DNA of 64,000 bases from Anaerocolumna chitinilytica (GTDB lineage Bacteria > Bacillota > Clostridia > Lachnospirales > Lachnospiraceae): the NCBI RefSeq assembly GCF_014218355.1, contig NZ_AP023368.1:1492001-1556000 (forward strand). Direction: 5' to 3'. A program made the position numbers and the translations under genes. Below are positions 46,458-54,666 of the stretch, piece after piece (the stretch's first letter is position 1; each line of letters opens with the position of its first letter). The notes beneath the pieces were generated by a model. The model was given only the letters and a program-made list of their open reading frames with translations. It ran no database searches and had not been told where the DNA came from.

Positions 46458-47396
46458 ATGAATATAAAAGCAGAAAAGTCGGGAACAAACTTTAAGGTAG
46501 CAGGATATTATCCAAGCTGGGAACCGGAGAAAACAGACAGGATACAGTATGATAATCTTACCCATATTAACTATTCCTTTGCTATACCGACGGTTAACGG
46601 ATCGCTGTTACCGCTTAACAATCCTGATACGGCTGAGAAGATTATTAAACAGGCACATAAAGAAGGAGTAAAGGTGTTATTGGTGGTCGGAGGCTGGTCC
46701 TATCAGGATATCCCCCTTGAAGCCACTTTTATGGAAGCCACCGATACCCATGAAAAAGTTACGAAGCTTGGAAACGCTATCATTGATATGGCAAAACAGT
46801 ACGGTTTTGACGGAGTTGACATTGATTGGGAGCATCCAAGGATGGAAGGCAGCAGTAGAAAACAGTATGAGGAACTGATGCTGTATCTAAAAGGTGAGGT
46901 TGATAAGAATCAGCTGCTCTTAACAGCAGCCGTATTAAGCGGTGTTACAGCAGAAGGGGAAGCTATACCAGATACTTTTGCACAGACGGATACCGTATTA
47001 GGTATTCTGGATTGGGTTCATGTTATGGCATATGACGGGGGAGACGGAATTCGTCATTCTTCCTATGAATTTGCAGTGAACAGTGCGAAGTACTGGATAG
47101 ACACCAGAAAGATGCCAAAGGAGAAAGTAGTGCTTGGCGTACCCTTCTATGCAAGGCCTTCCTGGTCTGCGTACAGTGACATACTAAGCCGGGACTCTGA
47201 CGGCTATAATAAAGATGTTTTCCGGAATGGTGAGGTTGAAGATTATTATAATGGCATACCTACTATAAGGGAAAAGACGAAATGGGCATTGGAGCATGCA
47301 GGAGGTATTATGATCTGGGAATTATCTCAGGACACAAAAGAAGATGACAAGAGCCTTCTTAGGGCTATAGGGGATACTGTCAAAAAACAATTATAA
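46458..47396 (+). CDS. GH18-family glycosidase (chitinase-like), cytoplasmic
   Basis: 312 aa. GH18 barrel beginning VAGYYPSW (about 14) and carrying the full DxxDxDxE signature in DGVDIDWE (118-125), with E125 the proton donor. Another family motif is VMAYDGGD near 193. No signal peptide, so it acts inside the cell or is released otherwise. The compact single-domain form resembles enzymes cutting chito-oligosaccharides or endo-beta-N-acetylglucosaminidase-like enzymes. GGGAG lies 7 nt before the ATG. Confidence 0.85.
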   Translation: MNIKAEKSGTNFKVAGYYPSWEPEKTDRIQYDNLTHINYSFAIPTVNGSLLPLNNPDTAEKIIKQAHKEGVKVLLVVGGWSYQDIPLEATFMEATDTHEKVTKLGNAIIDMAKQYGFDGVDIDWEHPRMEGSSRKQYEELMLYLKGEVDKNQLLLTAAVLSGVTAEGEAIPDTFAQTDTVLGILDWVHVMAYDGGDGIRHSSYEFAVNSAKYWIDTRKMPKEKVVLGVPFYARPSWSAYSDILSRDSDGYNKDVFRNGEVEDYYNGIPTIREKTKWALEHAGGIMIWELSQDTKEDDKSLLRAIGDTVKKQL

Positions 47397-47477
47397 ATAT
47401 ACTTGCTATTTTTAGAGTGAAGCTATTCTGTTATAATATTGGAAAATATAACTGGATTAAAGAGAGGTAGTATCCAT

Positions 47478-48290
47478 ATGACAGAGGCAGATTTTTTAAG
47501 AATAAAGGATAAGGTAGCAGGATTTACATACAATTCTTTGGAATATACAGATTATGAGGATATTGCGGGGTATGAAATTAAGAAAGAATCGGACAATATA
47601 ATCTTAATTAGCGGCTTTCACCGGGAAGCTGATTGTATCCATTACCATTGGGCAGCCAATGAAGCAAAGCAGGTACTTGATACTTTAGGGAAAGACAGCC
47701 GGGGCTTAATTGAATTCATACCGGATGAGTGGGTGAATTCTTTTGAGGAAGAAGGTTTTATAGTACGAGATGTCTGGAAGGATTACTTTCTGGATTCACT
47801 GATAGATATTCCTGTTATAGAGGCTTGTGAGCTTGAAGAAGAATTCTTAAAGGAAAATGAAAGTAAGGAAGCTTCCGATACCACACTTGCCTGCAAAGGA
47901 CAAAGCCGTGGTTTTACCGGACAGACAGAGGAATGGATAAAGGAATGGCTTAATAATACCTCAAATGAGGAACCGGTAAATAAAGCGGTGCTGGTAGAGC
48001 GGAGGGGAAAGAACAAGATTGCAGGCCTTGTGTGTACCGGTATATATGGCCTTCAGAGTAAGAAAGGACCAATTGCCTGGATAAGAGAAGTGACGGTTAT
48101 ACCGGAATATCAGAATCAGGGAATTGCTAGAAGACTTATCGGAAAAGCCTTGGGATATTGTAAAGCCTTTGGTGCCACCAGAGCTTTTCTTACAGCAGAT
48201 GAATGCAATACTTATGCCATTCATCTTTATGAAAGTATAGGCTTTCGTCCGGGTCCTGAGAAAGGACAGATTGACATGATCCGGGAATAA
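47478..48290 (+). CDS. GNAT-family N-acetyltransferase
   Basis: 270 aa from ATG 47478 (AGAGAGG upstream). The first 120 aa are not recognisable. The C-terminal GNAT domain (about 160-270) has the acetyl-CoA loop in PEYQNQGIARRLIGKAL and the terminal YESIGF strand. Substrate is unknown. A TATAAT box lies at about 47432. The downstream glutaredoxin-like gene follows by 42 bp, so the two may be cotranscribed. Confidence 0.85.
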   Translation: MTEADFLRIKDKVAGFTYNSLEYTDYEDIAGYEIKKESDNIILISGFHREADCIHYHWAANEAKQVLDTLGKDSRGLIEFIPDEWVNSFEEEGFIVRDVWKDYFLDSLIDIPVIEACELEEEFLKENESKEASDTTLACKGQSRGFTGQTEEWIKEWLNNTSNEEPVNKAVLVERRGKNKIAGLVCTGIYGLQSKKGPIAWIREVTVIPEYQNQGIARRLIGKALGYCKAFGATRAFLTADECNTYAIHLYESIGFRPGPEKGQIDMIRE

Positions 48291-48332
48291 GGTTTACAAT
48301 AGGGATATCTAGATTGACAAGGAGGAATGGAT

Positions 48333-48656
48333 ATGAAGATAACGATGTATGGAACGGAAATCTGCTCGGACTGTGTTCAGGCAAAGAAGGATCTGGCAGA
48401 TTGTAAGGATATTGAACTTGTATATAAGAATATAACCGCAGATACGGCTACCTTAAAAGAATTTCTCAGCTTTCGTGATAAGGAAGAAATGTTCTTGGAA
48501 GTGAAAGAAAGAGGCGGTATCGGAATTCCTTTCTTTGTGTTAGAGAATGGCAAAAAGACCTTTGATATCAGCGATTTTGCAGAACTACCCCAGAAAAAAG
48601 GTGACTTTGTTCATGCAGCCAATTATTGTTCCATAGACAATCCCGGCCAGTGCTGA
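48333..48656 (+). CDS. Glutaredoxin-like protein
   Basis: 107 aa from ATG 48333 (AGGAGG 7 nt upstream; the ATG at 48327 is too close). Thioredoxin fold with redox-active C11-S-D-C14 near the N-terminus and a cis-Pro segment GIGIPFF. Resembles the small NrdH/YruB-like glutaredoxins of clostridia. A further Cys lies in DCKDIE and two in the C-terminal tail. It should reduce disulfides or act in thiol-based redox buffering; the electron donor is not identifiable here. Confidence 0.85.
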   Translation: MKITMYGTEICSDCVQAKKDLADCKDIELVYKNITADTATLKEFLSFRDKEEMFLEVKERGGIGIPFFVLENGKKTFDISDFAELPQKKGDFVHAANYCSIDNPGQC

Positions 48657-48828
48657 TGTGAATTATTAAAAGACAATAATTCACAGACATGTTTGTGCCT
48701 GCGAAATCCTCAGCCCAAACATGAGGGCGAGTTGGGAGAATATAAGCTGATATTTACATTTGTTTTAGAAACGAGGCAGATATGTTAAACTTTTTGTTAC
48801 TGATTAAGAAATCCAATCAATCACCCAA

Positions 48829-48910
48829 AAAGCTCTATGCAGCGCAGAACATGTAGTTGCGATTCCTTGCATAGAGCGATTATTGAATCGCATCAATATG
48901 AAATGTGCTG
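48829..48910 (+). promoter_or_regulatory. Overlapping dyads in the leader of the CD3324 gene
   Basis: Stem A pairs GCTCTATGCA (48832-48841) with TGCATAGAGC (48868-48877). Stem B pairs TGCGATTC (48858-48865) with GAATCGCA (48885-48892). The arms interleave, so A and B are mutually exclusive or form a pseudoknot. A further GCAGC/GCTGC pair lies just outside. Confidence 0.5.
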
Positions 48911-48945
48911 CACTCTGGTGGAATTTATCAGAAGGAGTGAAAGGC

Positions 48946-49212
48946 ATGTCATATGTAAATGGGAAAGAGATATTACCGGAGAATATTCTGGAAGAGATAC
49001 AAAAATACTTTGGCGGCGGTTTGATCTATATTCCCCAGCCAAAGGAAGAACGCTGTAAATGGGGCAGCAGAACTGCCACAAAAGAAGAATTAGAGCAGCG
49101 GAATGCAAAAATCAGGCAGCGAAAAATGGAAGGTACCCCTATCAGTGAGCTGATGGAAGAATTTCATCTTTCTTATGACAGTATTAAAAGAATTATATAT
49201 CGAAAGAATTAA
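48946..49212 (+). CDS. CD3324-family small protein
   Basis: 88 aa from ATG 48946 with GAAGGAG/GAAAGG upstream. It matches clostridial CD3324-type proteins: VNGKEILPENILEEIQKY at the N-terminus, IYIPQPKEE in the middle, and a C-terminal helix-turn-helix-like end (ISELMEEFHLSYDSIKRII). Mor-type DNA-binding activity is suspected for the family, but no function is established to my knowledge. It has its own structured leader and a terminator right after the stop. Confidence 0.8.
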   Translation: MSYVNGKEILPENILEEIQKYFGGGLIYIPQPKEERCKWGSRTATKEELEQRNAKIRQRKMEGTPISELMEEFHLSYDSIKRIIYRKN

Positions 49213-49213
49213 C

Positions 49214-49267
49214 GAAAGCTGCCAGGGACCGGGTAAAATATCAGTGTCCTTATGGCGGCTTCTTTTT
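49214..49267 (+). terminator. Terminator of the CD3324 gene
   Basis: AAGCTGCCA and GGGAC pair with GTCC and TGGCGGCTT, followed by CTTTTTATT. Confidence 0.75.
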
Positions 49268-49390
49268 ATTAGATTATAGTACTCTCAGTATGAGATATGT
49301 ATAATAAAAAGTAATTGATAGAATGATATCATAACAGGAAAAGCAGATAATTCATATACGGCAGCCACAGTAAAGGAAGGAGAAAAGACG

Positions 49391-50251
49391 ATGAACGTTA
49401 AAAAGTACAAATTTACAGGTGAAAAGAATTTTGATATTAGAAGCTTTGACACTTCCGATAAGGGAGATTTCTCAGGGAAAGAGGATGCACTTGAAGTAAT
49501 CGAAAAAAACCTGGAATTAATGGAAGAATATCAGGATAAGTTATATGCTGAAGGGAAAAACGGTATATTAATTATATTTCAGGCAATGGATGCTGCCGGT
49601 AAAGATGGAGCAGTCAAACATATATTTTCTGGTTTAAATCCCCAAGGAGTTGATGTGTATAACTTTAAACAGCCCTCGACAGAAGAGCTGATGCACGATT
49701 ATCTCTGGAGGGCTCATAAGGTTGTGCCGCAGAAAGGGAAAATAGCTATCTTTAACCGTTCATATTATGAAGATGTTTTAATAGCCAAAGTGCATAAATT
49801 GTATCAGGTTCAGAGCCTGCCGGACAGATGTAAATATGAGGATATTATAGAAAGGAGATACCGGCAGATTGCAGATTTTGAAGAATATCTGTGGGAAAAC
49901 GGTATTACAGTTATCAAATTCTTTTTGCATATCTCTGGTGAGGAACAAAAAAAGCGGTTTATGGATCGAATAGAAGACAAATCAAAGAATTGGAAATTCT
50001 CAAAAGGTGACATACTGGAACGTGGATACTGGGAGGAGTATCAGGAGGCTTATGAAAAAGCAATAAATGCAACAGCAACAGAGAATTGCCCATGGTATGT
50101 GATTCCTTCTGATAAGAAGTGGTTTGCCAGAACTCTCATTTCAGAGGTTTTAGTAAAGATTCTGAAAGAAATTGATCCGCAATATCCGGAACTCTCAAGA
50201 GAGGCAGAGAAAGAGTTGCAGGAATGCAAGAAGATGCTAATGGAAGAATAG
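49391..50251 (+). CDS. ppk2: Polyphosphate kinase 2 family protein
   Basis: 286 aa. Transfers phosphate between polyphosphate and nucleotides in the cytoplasm. The PPK2 signature set is complete: FQAMDAAGKDGAVKHIF with the Walker A loop (about 64-80), PSTEELMHDYLWR (about 97-109), and the lid/base segment FNRSYYEDVLIAKVH. The domain starts near residue 25 with no N-terminal fusion, as in class III enzymes that phosphorylate AMP and ADP (the class is my inference). AAGGAG precedes the ATG. Monocistronic by spacing. Confidence 0.9.
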   Translation: MNVKKYKFTGEKNFDIRSFDTSDKGDFSGKEDALEVIEKNLELMEEYQDKLYAEGKNGILIIFQAMDAAGKDGAVKHIFSGLNPQGVDVYNFKQPSTEELMHDYLWRAHKVVPQKGKIAIFNRSYYEDVLIAKVHKLYQVQSLPDRCKYEDIIERRYRQIADFEEYLWENGITVIKFFLHISGEEQKKRFMDRIEDKSKNWKFSKGDILERGYWEEYQEAYEKAINATATENCPWYVIPSDKKWFARTLISEVLVKILKEIDPQYPELSREAEKELQECKKMLMEE

Positions 50252-50257
50252 AAAATT

Positions 50258-50291
50258 CAATAACAATAATAATTATTATTTTTGTTATTGA
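50258..50291 (+). terminator. AT-rich hairpin after ppk2
   Basis: TCAATAACAA and TTGTTATTGA flank the inner pairing AATAATTATT. It lies 6 bp past the ppk2 stop, and promoter elements of the next gene follow. Confidence 0.6.
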
Positions 50292-50359
50292 TAATTTATT
50301 TCATTTATAGTATTATACTCCTAAGTTTAAAAATTTGATAATTAACGGGAGATAACTAT

Positions 50360-51217
50360 ATGACTTATGACAGTACAACAGAAAAAGTAGTTTTAAGTGA
50401 CGAGCAGTATATTAACTTATTTGGGGAATTTGCCTCTCTTTTTCATCAGGCTTTATTCGTTCAAAACAGTGTAGCATTAACAGACAGGGAAAAATTTACT
50501 CACTATTCCATTGGCATTAGCGATATGGTAACAGGTCTGGAAGGAAAACCATTTTCAGATAAGGGGAATATCCCTTTGGTATTAAGGACGGGAGAACAGA
50601 GTATCGGAAGAATACCAAAGGAAATATATGGAGTTGAATTCAAATCATCCAGTGTTCCAATTAGAAATACAACAGGAAATATTATCGGAACACTCACAGT
50701 TGCCCTAAGTATGGATTCCCAAAATGCTCTTAAGGAAGTAATGGAAGAACTTTCCTCATCCACAGAGGAATTATCTGCCACCTCAGAAGAGATTGCTGCT
50801 TCATCCAGTGTATTGTCGGAGAATATTTCAGATATCGTTAAACAGACAACAGATATAACAGAGCTGATTGAGAAGACGAATACGATTTTAGGATTTATTA
50901 ACCAGACCGCTAATACCTCCCGAATTCTTGGATTAAATGCTTCCATAGAAGCAGCAAGGGCAGGAGAAAATGGCAAAGGCTTCGCCGTGGTTGCCAATGA
51001 AATCAGAAAAATGGCAGAGAATAGTGCCAAGGCAGTGGTTGACACAAAACAGATTCTGTCTTCTATACAAGAAAAGATAAAGGTGCTGTTAAATAAGACC
51101 CAGGAGATATCAAATATATCTTTAGCCCAGGCTTCTGCTACCCAGGAGATTTCAGCTACAGTCCAGTCACTTGCAGGTGACACTGAGGTTATCAAAACGA
51201 TTGCAGAAATTATCTAA
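50360..51217 (+). CDS. Soluble chemoreceptor-like transducer
   Basis: 285 aa with no membrane segment. The N-terminal 120 aa resemble a small sensor region seen in YfmS-type soluble receptors. The C-terminal MCP signalling domain is short and includes the tip [18 protein letters not shown] (about 193-210). Such proteins join the receptor arrays and report cytoplasmic signals to CheA. It is convergent with the membrane receptor gene at 51311, and they share a bidirectional terminator. Confidence 0.85.
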   Translation: MTYDSTTEKVVLSDEQYINLFGEFASLFHQALFVQNSVALTDREKFTHYSIGISDMVTGLEGKPFSDKGNIPLVLRTGEQSIGRIPKEIYGVEFKSSSVPIRNTTGNIIGTLTVALSMDSQNALKEVMEELSSSTEELSATSEEIAASSSVLSENISDIVKQTTDITELIEKTNTILGFINQTANTSRILGLNASIEAARAGENGKGFAVVANEIRKMAENSAKAVVDTKQILSSIQEKIKVLLNKTQEISNISLAQASATQEISATVQSLAGDTEVIKTIAEII

Positions 51218-51230
51218 GAAATAATTAATA

Positions 51231-51304
51231 AAGCTCCTATTTTACTTACACCGCTATTTGGACTTTTGCCACAGAGAATGTATGAAGTGAAAATAGGAGC
51301 TTTT
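51231..51304. terminator. Bidirectional terminator
   Basis: AAGCTCCTATTTTACTT pairs with AAGTGAAAATAGGAGCTT, between convergent chemoreceptor genes, with T tracts on both outer sides. Confidence 0.8.
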
Positions 51305-51310
51305 CAAAGA

Positions 51311-53056
51311 TTACATATTTTCAATTAAAGTAAATTTATCAATGTTTTCAAATAGTAAAACTGCCTGGGTATTAAGATCTTCGCTGAAGGCAGAACACTC
51401 TTCCGCAGCAGCTACATTGTTTTGAATTATACCGGATATCTGGCCGATACCCTGGGTAATCTCTTTTAACTCATTATTTTGCTGCCTGCTCTCGGAGTCT
51501 ATCTCCCTCATAATATCCTTGAATTCGTTGATCATATCGGTTATTTTCACTAATTGTTCTGCGGTATCAGCAGTATTTTGCGAGCCATTGGCAACTGCAG
51601 CAAGAGCAGTCTCAATGAGAGTCTCGGTATCATTTACAGCAGCTGCAGACTGTCCGGCCAATTGGCGCATTTCTTCAGCCACTACTGCGAAACCTTTACC
51701 TTCGTTTCCTAAACGTGCGGACTCAATGGAGGCATTTAAAGCCAATAGATTGGTTCTTGCTGCAATTGCTCCTATGGTTCTGTTAATACTTCCTATTTCC
51801 TTGGAGGTACGTTCGATATTCTCCATGGCAGCTAATAAGCTTTGCATTTTCTCATTGCCTTCTCTGGATTTATCGTTAATCTGTCGAATATAATCAGAGG
51901 CTTTATCTACACTTACCGTGTTTTTCTCAACATGATAGGAGACTTCATCAAGAGAGGCTGACAGTTCCTCTATAACACCTGCCTGCTCTGTGGCACCGTC
52001 TGCCAATGTTCGAGACATATCGGATACCTGACTGGCGCCTCCCCTTACTTGATTAGAAGCCTGATTGATGGACAGAAGGACTTCATTTAAGTAGCTGGTA
52101 ATATCTTTTATGGATTTTTGGATGGGGATGAAATCACCGGTGTAAGCTTTGTCTGTACTGATTCTTAAATCTCCGGAGGAGATTTTGCTGAGGTTTACTG
52201 TAATATCTTCCACAATTATCTGAAGCTGTTTAATAAGATTATTTTCAGCATTTGCAAGAATACCAGTTTCATCGGTTTCTGTGATATTTTCGGAACCAGG
52301 AGAATAGACATCACCCTGTGAGAGCATATGTAAGCGCTTTGTTACGGTTGTAAGGGGTTCAGTGATTTTTGAAATAACTTTATTAAGTTGCTTGGTGCCT
52401 ATCAACACGCTTAATATGCTGACCAGTATCAGGATAATATCGGAGATAGACTGCTTGAAACGTAAGGTAAGGATGGCTTTATTAATATCATCGTAGTAAT
52501 TTCCGGTACTGATATACCAGCCGTAAGGCTCAAACTTGGCGGTATAAGCCCTTTTCTTAAATATTCCGTTGACATTTGGCTTCGTAAAGTAGAACTCCGA
52601 AAAATTCGTACCATTGTCGGCGGCTTTAATTACATTTCTTATATAGTAGGTACCTTTTTTATCTACAGCATCCAGACGATTGGTGCCTTCATAATCCGGA
52701 TTCATATGTACAACACATAAACCATCAGCCGTATCTGCCCAAAAGTATCCGTTACCATTGTTGTAGCGAGTGTTTCGGACAATTTCTTCTGAAGAGGCCA
52801 GTGCTTCTTCCTTTGTAATCTCTCCGTTCTCATACCGTTGGTAATTAACAGTAAGAGCACTGATGAGACTGTCCACCGCGGTTTTTATTTCGGTGTCAAA
52901 GTTTTGCCTTTTTTCAAAAGCGCTGCTATCATAAGATATCTGCAAAGCAATTCCTGCAAGCAAAGATAAGGCTATTATAGTGCAAATTAATATCCCCCGT
53001 ACATTTTTAAGAAGTTTATCTTTTAGCATCAGTTTCTGGGTCTTATTTTTTTTCAT
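51311..53056 (-). CDS. Methyl-accepting chemotaxis protein with single Cache domain
   Basis: 581 aa. The first membrane helix is at about 15-35. An extracytoplasmic sCache_2-type domain follows (about 40-195), with NGYFWADTADGLCVVHMNP and the GWYISTGNYYDDI end typical of the fold. The second helix is at about 205-225, then HAMP and the signalling domain with tip RTNLLALNASIESARLG (about 441-457). Cache domains of this kind often bind small organic acids. A GGAGG site precedes the ATG. The ligand is unknown. Confidence 0.92.
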   Translation of the reverse strand: MKKNKTQKLMLKDKLLKNVRGILICTIIALSLLAGIALQISYDSSAFEKRQNFDTEIKTAVDSLISALTVNYQRYENGEITKEEALASSEEIVRNTRYNNGNGYFWADTADGLCVVHMNPDYEGTNRLDAVDKKGTYYIRNVIKAADNGTNFSEFYFTKPNVNGIFKKRAYTAKFEPYGWYISTGNYYDDINKAILTLRFKQSISDIILILVSILSVLIGTKQLNKVISKITEPLTTVTKRLHMLSQGDVYSPGSENITETDETGILANAENNLIKQLQIIVEDITVNLSKISSGDLRISTDKAYTGDFIPIQKSIKDITSYLNEVLLSINQASNQVRGGASQVSDMSRTLADGATEQAGVIEELSASLDEVSYHVEKNTVSVDKASDYIRQINDKSREGNEKMQSLLAAMENIERTSKEIGSINRTIGAIAARTNLLALNASIESARLGNEGKGFAVVAEEMRQLAGQSAAAVNDTETLIETALAAVANGSQNTADTAEQLVKITDMINEFKDIMREIDSESRQQNNELKEITQGIGQISGIIQNNVAAAEECSAFSEDLNTQAVLLFENIDKFTLIENM

Positions 53057-53412
53057 TTGTAAACCTCCATTTTTCTTTCGTAGTAGTATAGTATAAACTG
53101 TTGAGAGGCATAAGTCATAGGTGTTGCAGATTAGACCCGTATATTATAATTTGAATAAACGGAAAACTCAAGTGAAAGATATGAAAATTAAGGAAAACGT
53201 AAAAGGCTTGCTGTTTTGTTTATAGATTGGTGTAAATTTAATGCTAAATGGTGGTCTTAATAGCATTAATAAAGATTGTACAGTAGACGCACCTGACGCT
53301 GGTGCTAAGCAAGCGTTAATCAAATTCTACACACAAAAAGATATATTCTTGAGATTATTGTGCTAAATGGTATAATATGTGAAAAGTATTTCTATCAAGT
53401 GAGGTGAGTAAC
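53057..53412. other. Intergenic region before the hydrolase gene
   Basis: No gene seen. It contains a 9-bp stem TTAATGCTA/TAGCATTAA (53238-53269), the direct repeat TGCTAAATGGT at 53243 and 53361, and the promoter at 53349-53376. Confidence 0.6.
53349..53376 (+). promoter_or_regulatory. Promoter of the alpha/beta hydrolase gene
   Basis: TTGAGA (53349-53354) and TATAAT (53371-53376) are 16 bp apart, 37 bp before the ATG. Confidence 0.6.
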
Positions 53413-54360
53413 ATGGAAAATTTAGTAAATTTAAGAAATGAGATAGCTGAAGCAATTGGAATTATAAATCCTAAGACCATATCTCATAGTGAGTATAGAC
53501 TACTGGATTCTACGAAGGAGGAGGGATATACAAGACAATTAATTGAGTATGATTCTTACGGAGACAAAGTTATTGCTTTTCTATTGCTTCCGAATACACT
53601 TGATAATAATCCTGCTATTCTCATCAATCACCAGCACAACAGGGAATATCATTTGGGAAAGAGTGAGGTTTGCGGGTTAACTGGAAATCCTTTTCAAGCT
53701 TTTGGACCTGAGTTGGCAAAAAGAGGATTTGTGGTGTTGGCTCCTGACTCAATATGCTTTGAAGAAAGACGTAAAAATACTCATGGAATAGAACCTCTTT
53801 CAGATGATGGTGATTTTTGGCAGTATTATAATGAAATGTGCTATCGAATAATAAAAGGCGATTATTTGATGAAAAAAGTACTAGATGATGCTATGAATGG
53901 GATAACATTACTTACTAATCTTACTTATGTTGACAACAAAAGGATTGGCACACTTGGACATTCATATGGTGGGAATACGGTTTTATTTCTTTCTGCTTTA
54001 GATGAACGTATAGCTTTTAGTTGTGCGAGCGGCAGTGCCTGTACTTATAAAAAACGTATGATGAACGATGTGGGGATTGAAATGGCGAGTGTAATACCAA
54101 ACTTTTATAGCAAATATGATATATTTGATTTGGTGTCTTGTATTGCACCTAGACGACTGCTTATAGTTTCCGCAGATGATGATAAATATTCTTTAGATGC
54201 CTCCTATATAGTTGAAAAAGCAAGCTCAGCTTATTCAGAGCTTAATGCCTTACATAATCTGTACCACAAGAGATATCAGGGCGGTCATGGACTGACGAAA
54301 GAAAGATTCAATTTTATTATTGAGTGGATTGATTCAAATTCGAAACCTTATGAGGGCTAA
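53413..54360 (+). CDS. Alpha/beta hydrolase (dienelactone hydrolase/acetyl-esterase type)
   Basis: 315 aa from ATG 53413, with GAGGTGA 6 nt upstream. The nucleophile elbow is GHSYGG with S184. A late HG pair (GGHGL) probably holds the catalytic His, and an Asp in VSADDDKYS is the likely acid. The NHQHNREYHLGKSE segment near residue 75 is typical of the DLH-like esterases fused or adjacent to carbohydrate genes. No signal peptide. Substrate is unknown. The codon use is more AT-rich than in flanking housekeeping genes. Confidence 0.8.
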   Translation: MENLVNLRNEIAEAIGIINPKTISHSEYRLLDSTKEEGYTRQLIEYDSYGDKVIAFLLLPNTLDNNPAILINHQHNREYHLGKSEVCGLTGNPFQAFGPELAKRGFVVLAPDSICFEERRKNTHGIEPLSDDGDFWQYYNEMCYRIIKGDYLMKKVLDDAMNGITLLTNLTYVDNKRIGTLGHSYGGNTVLFLSALDERIAFSCASGSACTYKKRMMNDVGIEMASVIPNFYSKYDIFDLVSCIAPRRLLIVSADDDKYSLDASYIVEKASSAYSELNALHNLYHKRYQGGHGLTKERFNFIIEWIDSNSKPYEG

Positions 54361-54393
54361 TTATACCTTGAAAATAATAAGTTCTGAATTCTG

Positions 54394-54424
54394 AACCTCA
54401 CTTTGTTTTGTGAGGTTTCTTTTA
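54394..54424 (+). terminator. Terminator of the hydrolase gene
   Basis: AACCTCAC pairs with GTGAGGTT around TTTGTTTT, followed by TCTTTTATTT. Confidence 0.85.
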
Positions 54425-54442
54425 TTTAAAATCTGGGTATAA

Positions 54443-54556
54443 CAAATTAGTAAAAAAGGTTATTGTACTATGGGAGTTATGAGCCTTGAAAAGTATGACC
54501 AGTTGAAGGATGATATCGAACTTAAATTAGATGAGGCAGACAAAACAGTGCACTAG
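54443..54556 (+). pseudogene. Remnant of a Phd/YefM-type antitoxin gene
   Basis: An in-frame fragment reads ISKKGYCTMGVMSLEKYDQL and then KDDIELKLDEADKTVH before TAG 54554-54556. It closely resembles the middle of YefM/Phd antitoxins (the SKNGYG-MVVMSLEKY and IELKLDEAD segments). The N-terminal DNA-binding part and the C-terminal toxin-binding tail are missing, and no toxin gene follows. The usable ATG (54470) falls inside the conserved motif and lacks a ribosome site. I read it as a decayed antitoxin. Confidence 0.7.
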
Positions 54557-54569
54557 ATAATACAAGAAG

Positions 54570-54610
54570 CTCTCCCCTGTATACTGCCAATAAAGCAATT
54601 TACAGGAGAG
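54570..54610 (-). terminator. Terminator of the TipA-like regulator gene
   Basis: On the minus strand CTCTCCTGTA pairs with TACAGGGGAGAG and CTTCTTGT follows, 57 bp past the stop of the MerR gene. Confidence 0.55.
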
Positions 54611-54666
54611 ATATGAGAGGCTATTACATGTTTCTCTTCATAAACATTATGACAGAAATACTTCAT

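Noticed and set aside
50503..51195. 230-codon minus-strand frame opposite the soluble chemoreceptor
   Set aside because: The plus strand encodes a clear MCP signalling domain. Antisense frames opposite such repetitive heptad coding are commonly open by codon bias.
51519..51893. 124-codon plus-strand frame opposite the Cache chemoreceptor
   Set aside because: It mirrors the MCP coiled coil on the other strand and has no independent support.
54470..54556. Treating the short ATG frame as an intact small protein
   Set aside because: Its start falls inside the conserved antitoxin motif and the homologous reading continues upstream without a start codon.
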